The notes: generated by a model from the sequence alone, not told the origin. A stretch of DNA of 64,000 bases from Aliivibrio wodanis (GCA_000953695.1 LN554846.1:1488001-1552000), one strand, 5' to 3'. Numbered from the stretch's first letter, positions 39,288-49,160 are shown. Numbers and translations are program-made.

Positions 39288-40199
39288 TTACACATTATCA
39301 ATCTTCTCTGCATTAATGTGGTGGCGAACAAACTCCATAAAGATCTGTACTTTTTTGGCTAAGAATTTACGACGCGGATAAACAGCATAAAGAGGCATTG
39401 ATTGATTTAATTCCCAATCAGGAAGAAGTTGCACAAGCTTACCTGTTCGTAATTCATCAGAAAGCAGATAAGTCGCAATGTAGCCTATACCATTACCTGA
39501 AACGGTCGCATTACGAATCGCATCGGCAGAATCAATTCGATAATTCCCTGACACTTTTATTTGTAGATTCTCATCTCCTTTATGGAAACCCCACACATTA
39601 TCTTTACGCTCACGACTCATGTAAGTTAGACAGTTATGCTTCTTAAGATCATAAGGGTGATAAGGGATCCCATGCTTAGCTAGATAGGTAGAGTTAGCGA
39701 CTAACACAAAATGACAATCAATTAGATGCCTTGCGACAAATCCTTCAGGAGGAGAATCCATCACACCTATCCATAAGTCTAATTGCTCTGCAATCACATC
39801 AATCTTATGATCAAACAAAGTTATTTCTATATTGAGCTGTGGATAGCGCTGATGAAGCTCAGATAAATATGGCAATATATGATTGGTTGCAAAAGACTGT
39901 GCGATACCGACACGTAACTTACCATTTAGTGTATCGATATTAGAAAGCAATTCGTTTTCAGCTTCGTTAATCTCATCGGCGATATTGGCACAATGCACAG
40001 CGAATGATTGACCTGCTTCAGTAAGGGAAAAAGAGCGTGTAGTTCGTTGAACTAACTGAACACCTAAACGCTCCTCAAGAAGCTGAATTTGCAGGCTAAC
40101 TTGTGTTCTCGAGATATCTAGAAGCTGAGCAGCCTTGGTAAAGCTTTTCTGCTGGGTGAGCGCATTAAACACGATCATTTGTTTGGCTTGCTTTAACAT
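39288..40199 (-). CDS. LysR-type transcriptional regulator
   Basis: This 303-residue protein starts with a winged helix (FNALTQQKSFTKAAQLLDISRTQVSLQIQLLEERLGVQLVQRTTRSFSLTEAG) and continues with a periplasmic-binding-like effector domain typical of the CrgA/DsdC-like group (LDLWIGVMDSPPEGFVARHLIDC). It lies upstream of nupC in the same direction, 292 bases away, and divergent from cobB. Which neighbour it controls cannot be told. Confidence 0.9.
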   Translation of the reverse strand: MLKQAKQMIVFNALTQQKSFTKAAQLLDISRTQVSLQIQLLEERLGVQLVQRTTRSFSLTEAGQSFAVHCANIADEINEAENELLSNIDTLNGKLRVGIAQSFATNHILPYLSELHQRYPQLNIEITLFDHKIDVIAEQLDLWIGVMDSPPEGFVARHLIDCHFVLVANSTYLAKHGIPYHPYDLKKHNCLTYMSRERKDNVWGFHKGDENLQIKVSGNYRIDSADAIRNATVSGNGIGYIATYLLSDELRTGKLVQLLPDWELNQSMPLYAVYPRRKFLAKKVQIFMEFVRHHINAEKIDNV

Positions 40200-40366
40200 A
40201 GGCTTCTCTATTGGTAACTTTAACAGTAAAAAGAACGTTTCTATTGTAATAGAGCGATTGAATTGAATAAAGTGAGTTGTGTCTTTGTTTTAAGTTATCT
40301 ATTGAAAGTACATGGTTTTTTCATGGTAAAGTTTACCTATAAATAAGAGCAGTTAAGGATGATTGA

Positions 40367-41080
40367 ATGTTATTTCCATATAAGAATATTGTTATTTTAA
40401 CAGGAGCAGGGATCTCTGCTGAATCAGGAATTCAAACGTTTCGCGCAAGTGATGGGCTATGGGAAAATCATCGAATTGAAGACGTAGCGACACCTGAAGG
40501 TTTTTTTAAGGATCCTGATTTGGTTCAAGACTTTTATAATAAGCGCCGTGCTCTGTTAAAAAGCGATGCTATACAGCCCAATGCGGCTCATAAAGCGCTC
40601 GCTAAGCTTGAAAAAGAGCTCGATGGCACAGTTACTATTGTGACGCAAAATATTGATAATTTGCACGAACGTGGTGGCAGTTCAAATGTGATTCATATGC
40701 ATGGTGAATTGAATAAAATACGCTGTGAAGAATCAAATCAAGTGATTACGTGTACGGATGATATTCATACTGGCGATCTCTGCCATTGTTGCCAGATCCC
40801 CGCACAACTACGACCTCATGTAGTTTGGTTTGGTGAAATGCCATTAGATATGGGACAAATTCACGATGCGTTAAGTAAAGCTGATCTGTTTATTTCAATA
40901 GGTACGTCTGGCTCTGTGTATCCGGCAGCAGGTTTTGTGCATGAAGCGAAACTTCATGGTGCGCATACGATTGAGATTAATTTAGAACCAAGTGCTGTTG
41001 ATGATGAGTTTGAAGAAAAACGTTATGGTAAGGCTGGGGTGTTAGTTCCTGAGTTAGTCTCAGAGTTATTAGAGAATTAA
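40367..41080 (+). CDS. cobB: NAD-dependent protein deacylase CobB (sirtuin)
   Basis: This 237-residue sirtuin has all family motifs. [20 protein letters not shown] binds NAD near residues 13-32. [12 protein letters not shown] and [11 protein letters not shown] hold the catalytic histidine. Zinc cysteines follow: CEE, then CTDD and CHCCQIP, with [10 protein letters not shown] and [13 protein letters not shown]. The Y and R (Y57/R60-like in FYNKRR) expected of desuccinylating class III sirtuins are present. It removes acetyl and succinyl groups from lysines, including acetyl-CoA synthetase. The length is close to the short CobB form. It is monocistronic. Confidence 0.93.
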   Translation: MLFPYKNIVILTGAGISAESGIQTFRASDGLWENHRIEDVATPEGFFKDPDLVQDFYNKRRALLKSDAIQPNAAHKALAKLEKELDGTVTIVTQNIDNLHERGGSSNVIHMHGELNKIRCEESNQVITCTDDIHTGDLCHCCQIPAQLRPHVVWFGEMPLDMGQIHDALSKADLFISIGTSGSVYPAAGFVHEAKLHGAHTIEINLEPSAVDDEFEEKRYGKAGVLVPELVSELLEN

Positions 41081-41107
41081 GCATACACTCATATAAATGT
41101 ATGCTTA
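41079..41107. terminator. Terminator between cobB and a small secreted-protein gene
   Basis: AAGCATACA (41079-41087) and TGTATGCTT (41099-41107) form a 9-bp perfect stem with ATTTCTT behind. It sits between convergent genes and overlaps the cobB stop codon. Confidence 0.75.
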
Positions 41108-41122
41108 TTTCTTAGTTGGCGC

Positions 41123-41344
41123 TTATGCCCAAGTACATGTATTACTACTTGAGTCAAATACTAACCCTACTGGACATTGATTAAGATAAGTTAATTCATT
41201 AAAGCATTGATAAAATGTAGTAGGGTTTACCGGATTGGCATAATAACCATCTAATTTCCCAGCACAGAAACCTGTATTAGCACTTGTAATAGCACTAATA
41301 CTTAATAAGCCTAAACCAACTAACAACTTTTTAAATGTAAACAT
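41123..41344 (-). CDS. Small secreted peritrophin-A-like (CBM14) chitin-binding protein
   Basis: This 73-residue precursor has a signal peptide (residues 1-22, cleaved after ITSANT-like AxA site). The mature part is a single CBM14-type module: FCAGKLDGYYANPVNPTTFYQC, then QCPVGLVFDSSSNTCTW. Cysteines lie at 27, 47, 57 and 70. The YYxxPxxxxxFYQC and CPxGLVFD motifs are those of insect peritrophins, although the family's other two cysteines are missing. It would bind chitin outside the cell. ATATCCTTTT (AAAAGGATAT on the coding strand) gives a ribosome-binding site. CBM14 is chiefly eukaryotic and baculoviral. Confidence 0.8.
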   Translation of the reverse strand: MFTFKKLLVGLGLLSISAITSANTGFCAGKLDGYYANPVNPTTFYQCFNELTYLNQCPVGLVFDSSSNTCTWA

Positions 41345-41447
41345 AATATATCCTTTTATTATTTTGAGATGATAAATATCTCAAAATAAATTTAGTCTAA
41401 TATTCACAGAGTTCAATGTTAGGTAAATAAATCGTGACGCTTAAAAC

Positions 41448-41482
41448 ATAAAAAATGCAAGCATTGTGAGTGCTTGCATTTA
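41448..41482 (-). terminator. Terminator of the pot operon
   Basis: On the minus strand AAATGCAAGCA and TGCTTGCATTT form an 11-bp stem with a 7-base loop, followed by TTTTAT. It begins 14 bases after the potD1 stop codon. Confidence 0.88.
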
Positions 41483-41495
41483 TATGCGGCTTATA

Positions 41496-42539
41496 TTACA
41501 TATCTACTTTTAGACGTTGGAAGTATTCGTCGTAAAGCGCACTTGCTTCACCGACTTCATCTTGCCATTCGCCTGAATCCATTACTTCTTGTGGTGGGAA
41601 GATGTTTGGATCATTAGCAAACTCTTTTGGAAGAAGAGGGTATGCTGATTTTACTGGTGTTGGGTAACCAATTTCTAATGCAATTTTTGCTGCATTTTCA
41701 GGGCGAAGTAGGAAGTCCATCATTTGATGAGCTGCATCTACGTTTTTAGCGCCAGCAGGAATTGCTAGGCTATCCATCCAGAAAATAGTGCCTTTGTCAG
41801 GCCAAACGATTTGAATGTCAGCGCCTTCTTCACGAGCCATGTAAGCTGAGCCATTCCAAAGCATACCAACGCTTGTTTCACCCGCTAAATATGGGTTTGC
41901 TGGGAAGTCAGAGTTAAATACTAATACGTTTGGCATTAGTTTTTTAAGCTCTTCATAAGCTGCTTTGATTTCATCAGGGTTGGTTGTATTTGCTGAGTAA
42001 CCAAGTTTTGTTAAAGCGATGTGGAACACTTCACGTGAGTCATCCATCATCATTAACTGACCCTGCCACTTTTCATCCCAGAAATCATTCCAAGAGTGAA
42101 GTTCATTCGGGTTCATCATATCAGCATTAACACCGATACCTGTCGCGCCCCAAATATAAGGAATAGAGTAGTTATTATTTGGATCAAACGGTTTATTTAA
42201 GTAGTTTGAATCTAAATCTTTAAAATGAGCCAGTTTTGTTTTATCAATTTTTTTTAGCATGCCTTCTTTGCGCATTTTAGACACAAAGTAAGTTGAAGGA
42301 ACAACTAGATCATATCCTGAACCTTGAGTTTTTAACTTAGCGTACATGCTTTCGTTAGACTCATAAGTCGAATAATAGACTTTGATACCGGTTTCTTTAG
42401 TGAAGTCTTCTAGTACTTCATTAGGAATATATTCTGACCAGTTATAAAAATAGAGCTCTTTATCTGCAGCTTGTGCATTACCAGCGATTAAGGCTGCAGC
42501 GCACAGTCCTGTAGAGACGAGAGTTGTCCACTTTTTCAT
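41496..42539 (-). CDS. potD1: Spermidine/putrescine-binding periplasmic protein PotD (last copy)
   Basis: This 347-residue protein has a signal peptide (residues 1-24, ending GNAQA) and a PotD/PotF-type binding protein: ELYFYNWSEYIPNEVLEDFTKETGIKV, YDLVVPSTYFVSKMRKEGML, and the substrate-shaping YIWGATGIGVNADMMNP and WNGSAYMAREEG segments. It delivers polyamines to PotABC. In V. cholerae the distal of two tandem potD genes (potD1) is the norspermidine/spermidine binder. Here it is separated from the proximal copy by 207 bases and a terminator-like hairpin, so it may be expressed at a different level. Confidence 0.92.
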   Translation of the reverse strand: MKKWTTLVSTGLCAAALIAGNAQAADKELYFYNWSEYIPNEVLEDFTKETGIKVYYSTYESNESMYAKLKTQGSGYDLVVPSTYFVSKMRKEGMLKKIDKTKLAHFKDLDSNYLNKPFDPNNNYSIPYIWGATGIGVNADMMNPNELHSWNDFWDEKWQGQLMMMDDSREVFHIALTKLGYSANTTNPDEIKAAYEELKKLMPNVLVFNSDFPANPYLAGETSVGMLWNGSAYMAREEGADIQIVWPDKGTIFWMDSLAIPAGAKNVDAAHQMMDFLLRPENAAKIALEIGYPTPVKSAYPLLPKEFANDPNIFPPQEVMDSGEWQDEVGEASALYDEYFQRLKVDM

Positions 42540-42691
42540 TTCCTTCTCCTATTAAGATGAGGGCATTTCAACAAATAATTATCTATTATAGCAATTTTTG
42601 AGACTGACTTCATGGCTTTATAAATCAACACCTTGCCTTATGTCAATTAACCTTGATAAATCAGCTGGTTGAAGGATCAGGATATAACAGA

Positions 42692-42720
42692 TAAAAAAAT
42701 AGCAGCGATAAACGCTGCCA
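42692..42720 (-). terminator. Intra-operon terminator between the two potD genes
   Basis: On the minus strand GGCAGCG-TTTAT-CGCTGC is a 6-bp GC-rich stem followed by TATTTTTTTAT, 26 bases after the potD2 stop codon. This looks like a real intrinsic terminator inside the operon. potD1 would then depend on read-through or on its own promoter in the remaining 150 bases. Confidence 0.82.
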
Positions 42721-42746
42721 TTAATTAAGGTCAGTAAAGGGTTAGG

Positions 42747-43781
42747 TTACTGTCCGGCTTTCAGTTTTAAGAAGTACTCTTCGTATTTCACAGTCATATC
42801 ACCAACGGCAGATTGCCATTCAACACGGTCAAGATCTTCTTGAGATGGAAACAGTGGAGCTACATCTTTAAATTTATCATTTGATGCTTTAACTGCTGTT
42901 AAGTAACCAGTATCACCTGAAATGCGTGCGGCAATTTCTGGGCGAAGTAGGAAGTCGATCATCTTATGTGATGCTTCTACATTCTTTGCACCAGAAGGGA
43001 TAGCAAAGTTATCAACCCAACCAATGCCACCTTCTTTAGGGAAGATCAATTTGATTGGTAGGCCTTCTGCTTGTGCAGCCGCCGCTGAACCATTCCAAAG
43101 CATACCAAGACCAACTTCGCCAGCCATGTATGGTGCTGCAGGGTTATCTGAGTTAAACACTAATACGTTTGGCATTAGTTTTTGCAGCTCAGCGTAAGCC
43201 TCATCAATTTCTTTTGGATTTGTTGAGTTACCAGAATAGCCCAATTTACGTAATGCAATGTGGAACACTTCACGTGTGTCATCCATTAGCATTAATTGAC
43301 CTTCAAATTCTGGGTTCCAAAGGTCATTCCAGCTATTAAAATCATCTGGATTATACATTTCAGTATTTACGGCAAGACCAGTAATAGCAACTACGTGTGG
43401 AATAGAGTATTCATTTTTTGGATCGAATGCTTTATCTAGGTAGTTTGTATCTAAGCCATTAAAGTTTGAAATTTTTGATTTATCAATTGGTTGTAGCATT
43501 TTTTCATCACGCATTTTTGCTACGAAGTAAGTTGATGGAACAACTAGGTCATAGCCTTTATTATGCGCTTTCATTTTTGCGTATAAAGTTTCGTTAGACT
43601 CATAAGTAGAGTAGATAACTTTAATGCCAGTTTCTTTAGTAAATTCTTCTAAGATATCACTGTTGATGTATGGTCCCCAGTTCATGAATACCAATTCATC
43701 ATTTTCTTTTGCGTTAGCAACATTCATTGTTAGTGCTAAAGCACAGGCGGTTCCAGTAAAAAACGCAGCCATTTTGTTCAT
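42747..43781 (-). CDS. potD2: Spermidine/putrescine-binding periplasmic protein PotD (first copy)
   Basis: This 344-residue protein is a tandem paralogue of the gene after it, with the same motifs (FMNWGPYINSDILEEFTKETGIKV, DLVVPSTYFVAKMRDEKMLQ, MLWNGSAAAAQAEG) and a signal peptide (residues 1-23, ending NVANA). The start at 43781 has GGAGAG 9 bases upstream; a longer frame to 43850 is not supported. Substrate-pocket segments differ (HVVAITGLAVNTEM here against YIWGATGIGVNADM), so ligand preference probably differs. It follows potC by 108 bases. Confidence 0.92.
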   Translation of the reverse strand: MNKMAAFFTGTACALALTMNVANAKENDELVFMNWGPYINSDILEEFTKETGIKVIYSTYESNETLYAKMKAHNKGYDLVVPSTYFVAKMRDEKMLQPIDKSKISNFNGLDTNYLDKAFDPKNEYSIPHVVAITGLAVNTEMYNPDDFNSWNDLWNPEFEGQLMLMDDTREVFHIALRKLGYSGNSTNPKEIDEAYAELQKLMPNVLVFNSDNPAAPYMAGEVGLGMLWNGSAAAAQAEGLPIKLIFPKEGGIGWVDNFAIPSGAKNVEASHKMIDFLLRPEIAARISGDTGYLTAVKASNDKFKDVAPLFPSQEDLDRVEWQSAVGDMTVKYEEYFLKLKAGQ

Positions 43782-43888
43782 TAATAGACTCTCCATTAGA
43801 GTGATAAAAAAGAAGACATGTCGAACAAAAGGCATGCCTTCCAGAGTCATTGTTTGTAATAAACAATTGATTTTAATTTGTATAAATC

Positions 43889-44659
43889 TTACTTAATCTT
43901 TTCTCTTGCAAGTAGTTGTGATAGCACAACTAGAGCAAGCGAAACAATTAACATTACGGTTGCTAGGGCATTCACTTCAGGTGAAATCCCCACTTTTACC
44001 ATTGAGTAAATCTTCAGTGGTAAAATTTCGTAAGTTGGACCGGTTACAAATGAGCTAATAATTACGTCATCAAGAGATAAGGTAAAGCTCAGTAACCAGC
44101 CAGCAGCAACAGCTGGTTTTGCAAGCGGTAATATAATCTGTTTTAGAATTACCCATTCACTTGCCCCTAAATCACGGGCCGCTTCTAGCATTTTTACATC
44201 AAAGCCTTTTAAGCGACTGTATACTGTTACAACTACAAATGGTAGACAGAAAGTAATGTGAGCAATTAATAAGGTTAAAAAACCAAGTTCAAAACCGATT
44301 ACAAGGAAAATAGCCAGTAATGAAATTGCCATTACGATATCTGGTGACATCATTACGATAAACAGCAGACCATTAACGAACTTCTTACCTTTAAACTGAT
44401 AACGGAATAGGGCAACTGCTGTTAAGCTACCAATGATAGTTGCTGCTGTACCTGAAATTACCGCAATAGTAATTGAGTGCCAAGCGGCTTGCATCAAACT
44501 GTCATTATTTAGTAGCGCTTCATACCATTTAGTAGTGAAGCCGCCCCATTTCATGCCAAATTTACTTGCGTTAAATGAGTTAACAATCAAAACAATGATT
44601 GGCAGGTATAAGAAAATATATACCAAACTCATGAAACTGAATTTTATCGTGCGTCCCAT
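43889..44659 (-). CDS. potC: Spermidine/putrescine ABC transporter permease PotC
   Basis: This 256-residue permease has six membrane helices and the cytoplasmic EAA loop [25 protein letters not shown] that contacts the PotA ATPase. It pairs with PotB to form the polyamine channel. Its start overlaps the potB stop by one base (ATGA-type junction), a sign of coupled translation. Confidence 0.93.
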   Translation of the reverse strand: MGRTIKFSFMSLVYIFLYLPIIVLIVNSFNASKFGMKWGGFTTKWYEALLNNDSLMQAAWHSITIAVISGTAATIIGSLTAVALFRYQFKGKKFVNGLLFIVMMSPDIVMAISLLAIFLVIGFELGFLTLLIAHITFCLPFVVVTVYSRLKGFDVKMLEAARDLGASEWVILKQIILPLAKPAVAAGWLLSFTLSLDDVIISSFVTGPTYEILPLKIYSMVKVGISPEVNALATVMLIVSLALVVLSQLLAREKIK

Positions 44660-45516
44660 TAATCTAGATCCGCCTTTTTATTTAATAACTTGCCTGCACG
44701 GTAGTATGCGTACAGCATTAATGCCATTGCTAAGGTTAGGGCAATACTGGTTGCTGCGCCAAATGGCCAGTCACGAGCATTAAGAACCTGGCTCTTAATC
44801 ACGTTACCAATTAACAGATTCTTCGCACCACCTAGTAGATCAGAAATATAGAACATGCCTAACGCTGGCAACAAGACCAATAAACAGCCACCGATAATAC
44901 CAGGCATGGTTAATGGTAAAACAATCTTCCACAATGTTTGAAGTTTGTTTGCCCCTAAATCACGAGCAGCTTCTAGATACGTACCATCCAATTTTTCAAT
45001 GGCTGAATACAGTGGCAAGATCATAAAAGGCAATAGGATATAAACTAAGCCGATCATAACTGCACTTTCTGTATACATAATACGGATTGGTTTATCAATT
45101 ATATCCATAGCAATTAAGCTTTTATTCAAAATACCTTGTGTACCTAACACAATTTTTAACCCGTAAGTTCGGATCAATGAGTTAGTCCAAAAAGGAACAA
45201 TGATCAAAAACAGCATAAATGGACGCCATTTTTCAGGCATTTTTGCAACAATGTAAGCGAATGGGTAACCCACAACTAAACATATTAGCGTTGCAACAAT
45301 GGCCATATAAAATGAGTGCCATAGTACTTTTGCATATAAAGGATCAAAAAGACGCAGATAGTTATCCATCGTAAACGTCATTTCAATTAAATTTGCTTCA
45401 TCACGAGTTAAGAAACTGGTGCCGATAATCATTACATTTGGAATGAAAACGAACAGCAGTAACCAAGTTACGATAATTGTGATGATGATATTTTGGAGAT
45501 TAAACTTCTTGTTCAT
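44659..45516 (-). CDS. potB: Spermidine/putrescine ABC transporter permease PotB
   Basis: This 285-residue permease has six hydrophobic helices and the EAA loop [25 protein letters not shown]. The opening [21 protein letters not shown] is typical of PotB. It overlaps the end of potA by 17 bases and the start of potC by one, so potABC is a tightly coupled unit. Confidence 0.93.
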   Translation of the reverse strand: MNKKFNLQNIIITIIVTWLLLFVFIPNVMIIGTSFLTRDEANLIEMTFTMDNYLRLFDPLYAKVLWHSFYMAIVATLICLVVGYPFAYIVAKMPEKWRPFMLFLIIVPFWTNSLIRTYGLKIVLGTQGILNKSLIAMDIIDKPIRIMYTESAVMIGLVYILLPFMILPLYSAIEKLDGTYLEAARDLGANKLQTLWKIVLPLTMPGIIGGCLLVLLPALGMFYISDLLGGAKNLLIGNVIKSQVLNARDWPFGAATSIALTLAMALMLYAYYRAGKLLNKKADLD

Positions 45517-46618
45517 CTGCTAACACCACTTCCCAGCTTTCAACCCAAGTAATTGCTACTTTTTGACCTAAAGAGTGATCAACATCTGGATCATCTTCAT
45601 TAAAGAACTCACTGATCATTACTCTCATACCAGAATCTAATTCAAGTACAGAATCTAATGTCATCCCTTTGTAGGTACGTTCACGAACGTAGCCTGTGAT
45701 GCCTTTAGTATCTGATTCTTTAATTTCTTCAAGTCGTAAATCTTCAGGACGCAGTAAGACTTGTACTTTATCACCTGGATTGACATCCAGATCACAGTAA
45801 ACAATCGCTGACGTGTCTTCGATTTCAGCTTTAATGCGCTTTTCATCAAGACGTTCTAGCACAGTGGCTGCGAACACGTTGATTTCACCAATAAAGCGAG
45901 CAACAAATAAGTTCTTTGGCTCTTCATAAATTTCACGAGGCGTTCCGTCTTGTTCGATAATACCATCACGCATAACGATAATGCGGTCTGACATCGAAAG
46001 GGCTTCTTCCTGATCGTGAGTTACAAAAATAAAAGTAATACCCAGCTGACGTTGTAATTGTTTAAGCTCAATCTGCATTTGTTTACGTAATTTGTAATCA
46101 AGAGCAGATAAAGATTCATCTAATAGTAGAACCTTAGGCTTATTTACTACTGCGCGTGCAATAGCGATACGTTGCTGTTGTCCACCAGATAACTGATGAG
46201 GTTTACGATTTGCCATTTGTGCTAGTCGAACCATCTGTAACGCTTCAGTTACGCGAGGTTCAATTTCATTACTTGGCACATTTTGCATACGTAGACCAAA
46301 CGCAACGTTTTCAAATACCGTCATATGTGGGAATAGGGCATAGCTTTGGAATACGGTATTCACATGCCTCTGTTCTGCGGGTATTGACGTTACATCTGTC
46401 GAATCCAGTAAAATTGTTCCTGCATCTGCGGTTTCAAAACCTGCGATCATGCGTAACACTGTGGTTTTACCACAACCTGATGGCCCGAGAATTGTTAAAA
46501 ATTCACCGTGATTTACATCTAAATCAAATTTAGAGATCACTTCTTTGTCATCAAAGCTTTTTGAAATGCCTGTTAATTTAATAACGGCTTCTTTTTTGGA
46601 TTGTTGTGTAACGTTCAA
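45500..46618 (-). CDS. potA: Spermidine/putrescine ABC transporter ATPase PotA
   Basis: This 372-residue ATPase has Walker [10 protein letters not shown] (about residues 44-52), the signature [15 protein letters not shown], Walker [13 protein letters not shown] and the switch histidine in [12 protein letters not shown]-terminal TOBE regulatory domain follows ([14 protein letters not shown]). It powers polyamine uptake through PotBC. It is the first gene of the operon potA-potB-potC-potD2-potD1, the order known from V. cholerae. Confidence 0.95.
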   Translation of the reverse strand: MNVTQQSKKEAVIKLTGISKSFDDKEVISKFDLDVNHGEFLTILGPSGCGKTTVLRMIAGFETADAGTILLDSTDVTSIPAEQRHVNTVFQSYALFPHMTVFENVAFGLRMQNVPSNEIEPRVTEALQMVRLAQMANRKPHQLSGGQQQRIAIARAVVNKPKVLLLDESLSALDYKLRKQMQIELKQLQRQLGITFIFVTHDQEEALSMSDRIIVMRDGIIEQDGTPREIYEEPKNLFVARFIGEINVFAATVLERLDEKRIKAEIEDTSAIVYCDLDVNPGDKVQVLLRPEDLRLEEIKESDTKGITGYVRERTYKGMTLDSVLELDSGMRVMISEFFNEDDPDVDHSLGQKVAITWVESWEVVLADEQEV

Positions 46619-46943
46619 TGTCTTTTTATCTCCGCCTTGGGTAGTGATACCGCGCTTAGTGTTATGAATGTAAGATGGGATTTCGGGCGCATAATAGACC
46701 CCAAGTTACGATATTCAAAGTGTTTTTTATTTGATAATTTAGTTTTTTTTGAAATGTGTTATTTTTTAATCAGTTAGTGTATCTAAAATCAGCATAATTA
46801 TAGACTAAGTTCAGTGATGTTGTCGTGTTTGTTACAATTTAACTCGCCTGTTTTCAACAGATTAGTGAATTTATTTTTTTGATTACTGCACTGTGAGGTC
46901 GAAAGCCGTATAATCGACTCATGTTTTATTGTGGTACACAGAA
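46619..46943. promoter_or_regulatory. Divergent promoter region between potA and an envelope gene cluster
   Basis: This 325-bp gap separates two divergent transcription units and must hold both promoters. It is AT-rich with T tracts. I see no strong palindrome or recognisable operator and no small gene. Confidence 0.4.
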
Positions 46944-47774
46944 ATGAGTGATCAGTTAAAAGAAAAAACGTTTATCCTTGGTGGAAGCATTGAAAAAGCA
47001 ATGTCTGGAGATGTTGAGCTAAGCCCTGTTGGCGTGCTTCAAGAGGCGTGGCAAAATACAGTTAAGCATTTTTTCACATTTTCACCTGCAATTTTATTAC
47101 TGACATTTACATATATGGCAGTGTTCTTTATTGCGTTGCAAGTTCAACTTGGTGATCCTGCAATATTGTTTCAAGCTTTTCTTGGCGAAACTGAGCTAAC
47201 GACAAACATATCTTATGCTGCATTTGTAGCAGGGCTAAGTGCTCAAGTTATTGTTTCTCCATTGACTGCTGGCGCTAGTTTAATGGGAATGAGTCATGCT
47301 GCGGGATTAAAGTGCCGTTCAAGTTATATCTTTAAAGGTATTGCCTCTGCCGGTATGGTTGCATTAGTAACAATTCTTTCTGAAGTTTTACAGGGCTTGG
47401 TTAATATCTATTTACCGATGGTTGCTCTTTATCTTTCAATGGCCTTTGGTTGTGCCATTTTATTAGTTTGTGAGAAAAAGCTTCCGCCACTAAAAGCATT
47501 GTTATATTCCTTTAGAGCAACAAACAAAAAACTGACATCTATGTTACTTATTCATGTAGTAATTATGCTTGCATTGGTGTTTGGGATTGCGTTATACGGC
47601 GTTGGCTTAATTGTGGTTATGCCGTTTATTTTTAATGTTAAGGGTATTATTTATCGTAATATGTTCGGTGTTACATTAAAAGTTCTGGTTAAAGAAGGTG
47701 AAGATACGGATGATGATAACAGCGAAAATGGACGAAAAAATAAAGATGTTCAACATGATACCTTCAACGCGTGA
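46944..47774 (+). CDS. Unknown polytopic inner-membrane protein
   Basis: This 276-residue protein has about six membrane helices (FTFSPAILLLTFTYMAVFFIALQ; VAGLSAQVIVSPLTAGASLMGM; MLLIHVVIMLALVFGIALYGVGLIVVMPFIFNV) and an acidic, charged C-tail. No family is recognised, though the arrangement (a DUF-type helix bundle beside a glucosaminidase gene) recurs in vibrios. The ATG at 46944 is used; an upstream frame to 46929 has no signal. Its stop lies 8 bases before the next gene's ATG, so the three genes here form an operon. Confidence 0.65.
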   Translation: MSDQLKEKTFILGGSIEKAMSGDVELSPVGVLQEAWQNTVKHFFTFSPAILLLTFTYMAVFFIALQVQLGDPAILFQAFLGETELTTNISYAAFVAGLSAQVIVSPLTAGASLMGMSHAAGLKCRSSYIFKGIASAGMVALVTILSEVLQGLVNIYLPMVALYLSMAFGCAILLVCEKKLPPLKALLYSFRATNKKLTSMLLIHVVIMLALVFGIALYGVGLIVVMPFIFNVKGIIYRNMFGVTLKVLVKEGEDTDDDNSENGRKNKDVQHDTFNA

Positions 47775-47782
47775 ATTTAATT

Positions 47783-48511
47783 ATGATTAAAAAAATAATG
47801 ATGTTATCAACCGTATTGATAATTACAGCTTGTACACCAAAGGATCAAGTTCCTGATTTTAAAGCTTTTACTGATGTAAAAGAGAAAAAAGCGGCTTTCT
47901 TTAACTTTATGTACCCAGCTGTTATTGCTGAAAATGCCCGAGTAAAAGAAGAACGTGAATTCTTAGAGTCATTAGTGATGAAACTAGATAATGACGTTTC
48001 TTCTAAAGAGCTAGAACGAGCAACTGAGTTATCAACGTTATATAAAGAGACGTTGACTGATTCTGGTATTACAGCTGATTGGGTCAATACAATGCTTGTT
48101 AAAGTTGACTATATTCCAGCACCGCTTGTATTAAGCCAAGGTGCGAATGAATCAGCGTGGGGGACTTCTCGTTTTGCTCGTGAAGCCAATAACTACTTTG
48201 GTCAATGGTGTTACACTAAAGGTTGTGGTGTAGTACCAAGTAAGCGTAATGAAGGTGCTGCTCATGAAGTCGCTAAGTTTGATTCATCTCAAGGCGCAGT
48301 TCATGCGTACTTTATGAATGTAAATCGTAATAATGCGTATGCAGAACTTCGTATTATTCGAGCGAAGCTACATAGCTCTCCTGAAGCATTAACACCAGAA
48401 CAAGAAGCGAATGCATTAGCAAATGGACTTATTCGTTACTCTGAGCGTGGCGAAGCTTACGTTGAAGAGATCCAAGCGATGATCCGACATAATAGTCAAT
48501 ATTGGAGATAA
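47783..48511 (+). CDS. Bax-like glucosaminidase-domain lipoprotein
   Basis: This 242-residue protein has a lipoprotein signal (MIKKIMMLSTVLIITACTP, Cys17). Its glucosaminidase-type domain has the catalytic glutamate in YIPAPLVLSQGANESAWGTSRFAREANNYFGQWCY, then KFDSSQGAVHAYFMNVNRNNAYAELR. This matches E. coli Bax and related peptidoglycan hydrolases acting on glycan strands. Membrane anchoring through the lipid distinguishes it from soluble forms. The ATG at 47783 is chosen over a GTG at 47771 because it gives the intact signal peptide. It is the middle gene of a three-gene operon. Confidence 0.87.
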   Translation: MIKKIMMLSTVLIITACTPKDQVPDFKAFTDVKEKKAAFFNFMYPAVIAENARVKEEREFLESLVMKLDNDVSSKELERATELSTLYKETLTDSGITADWVNTMLVKVDYIPAPLVLSQGANESAWGTSRFAREANNYFGQWCYTKGCGVVPSKRNEGAAHEVAKFDSSQGAVHAYFMNVNRNNAYAELRIIRAKLHSSPEALTPEQEANALANGLIRYSERGEAYVEEIQAMIRHNSQYWR

Positions 48512-48512
48512 A

Positions 48513-49160
48513 ATGAAAAAATGGATTGGTGCGACAACGTTGTCACTGTTGTGTTTGGCGTTACCAGTTAAAGCTGAGCAGTATCGTTTTACATATTCGA
48601 AACTGTATTACCAGTTAAAAGTGAATCAGAAAGAAGGTCATGATAACGTTCGCATGGCGCTGTTTTTTAATGATTCACAAACAGGTAAAGCGTGTCATAT
48701 AACAAAAGCATGGATGGAAAAAGAAGAGCATTACGAGGAATTTACGATTCCAAGTAGTCAGGAATTACCTCTTCCAATTGATGACAATCTAAAATCAGCC
48801 AATCCATTGGTTTATATTCAAACAGAAGAAGGTAAGCAATGCGATATTTCGATGGAAGTATTAGCAGATAAAGCGTTATCTGGTTCTGTCAGCTTTAATG
48901 AACTGGCTTTATTAACGACTGAAATGGATGCAATGCTTTCTGATATTGGTGGCATGTTCTCTAAATATTTCATGCCAGATGTTGAAGGGGTTCGCTTTGT
49001 TTTTAGTGACAATGTAACGTCGTCAATAAAAGTCTCTGATGGTACGGTTATTCCTGTTGAAAATGCAAAAGCGACGATTGATCTTAGAAAGTTTAATGAG
49101 AATATTTCTTTTGAGTTACCAGCAACAGCATTGAAAGTAACCCCATGGCTTGTGAAATAA
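48513..49160 (+). CDS. DUF2987 periplasmic protein
   Basis: This 215-residue protein has a cleavable signal peptide (residues 1-21, ending LPVKA). It matches DUF2987, a family of vibrios and shewanellas: YRFTYSKLYYQLKVNQKEGHDNVRMALFF, then CHITKAWMEKEEHYEEF and CDISMEVLADKAL. Two cysteines may form a disulfide. The function is unknown. It starts 2 bases after the glucosaminidase gene, so the two are coupled, which suggests a cell-envelope role. Confidence 0.85.
   Translation: MKKWIGATTLSLLCLALPVKAEQYRFTYSKLYYQLKVNQKEGHDNVRMALFFNDSQTGKACHITKAWMEKEEHYEEFTIPSSQELPLPIDDNLKSANPLVYIQTEEGKQCDISMEVLADKALSGSVSFNELALLTTEMDAMLSDIGGMFSKYFMPDVEGVRFVFSDNVTSSIKVSDGTVIPVENAKATIDLRKFNENISFELPATALKVTPWLVK

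Noticed and set aside
41496-43781. The two potD genes as an assembly duplication artefact
   Set aside because: The proteins share motifs but differ at many positions, including the ligand pocket, and tandem potD genes are known in V. cholerae.
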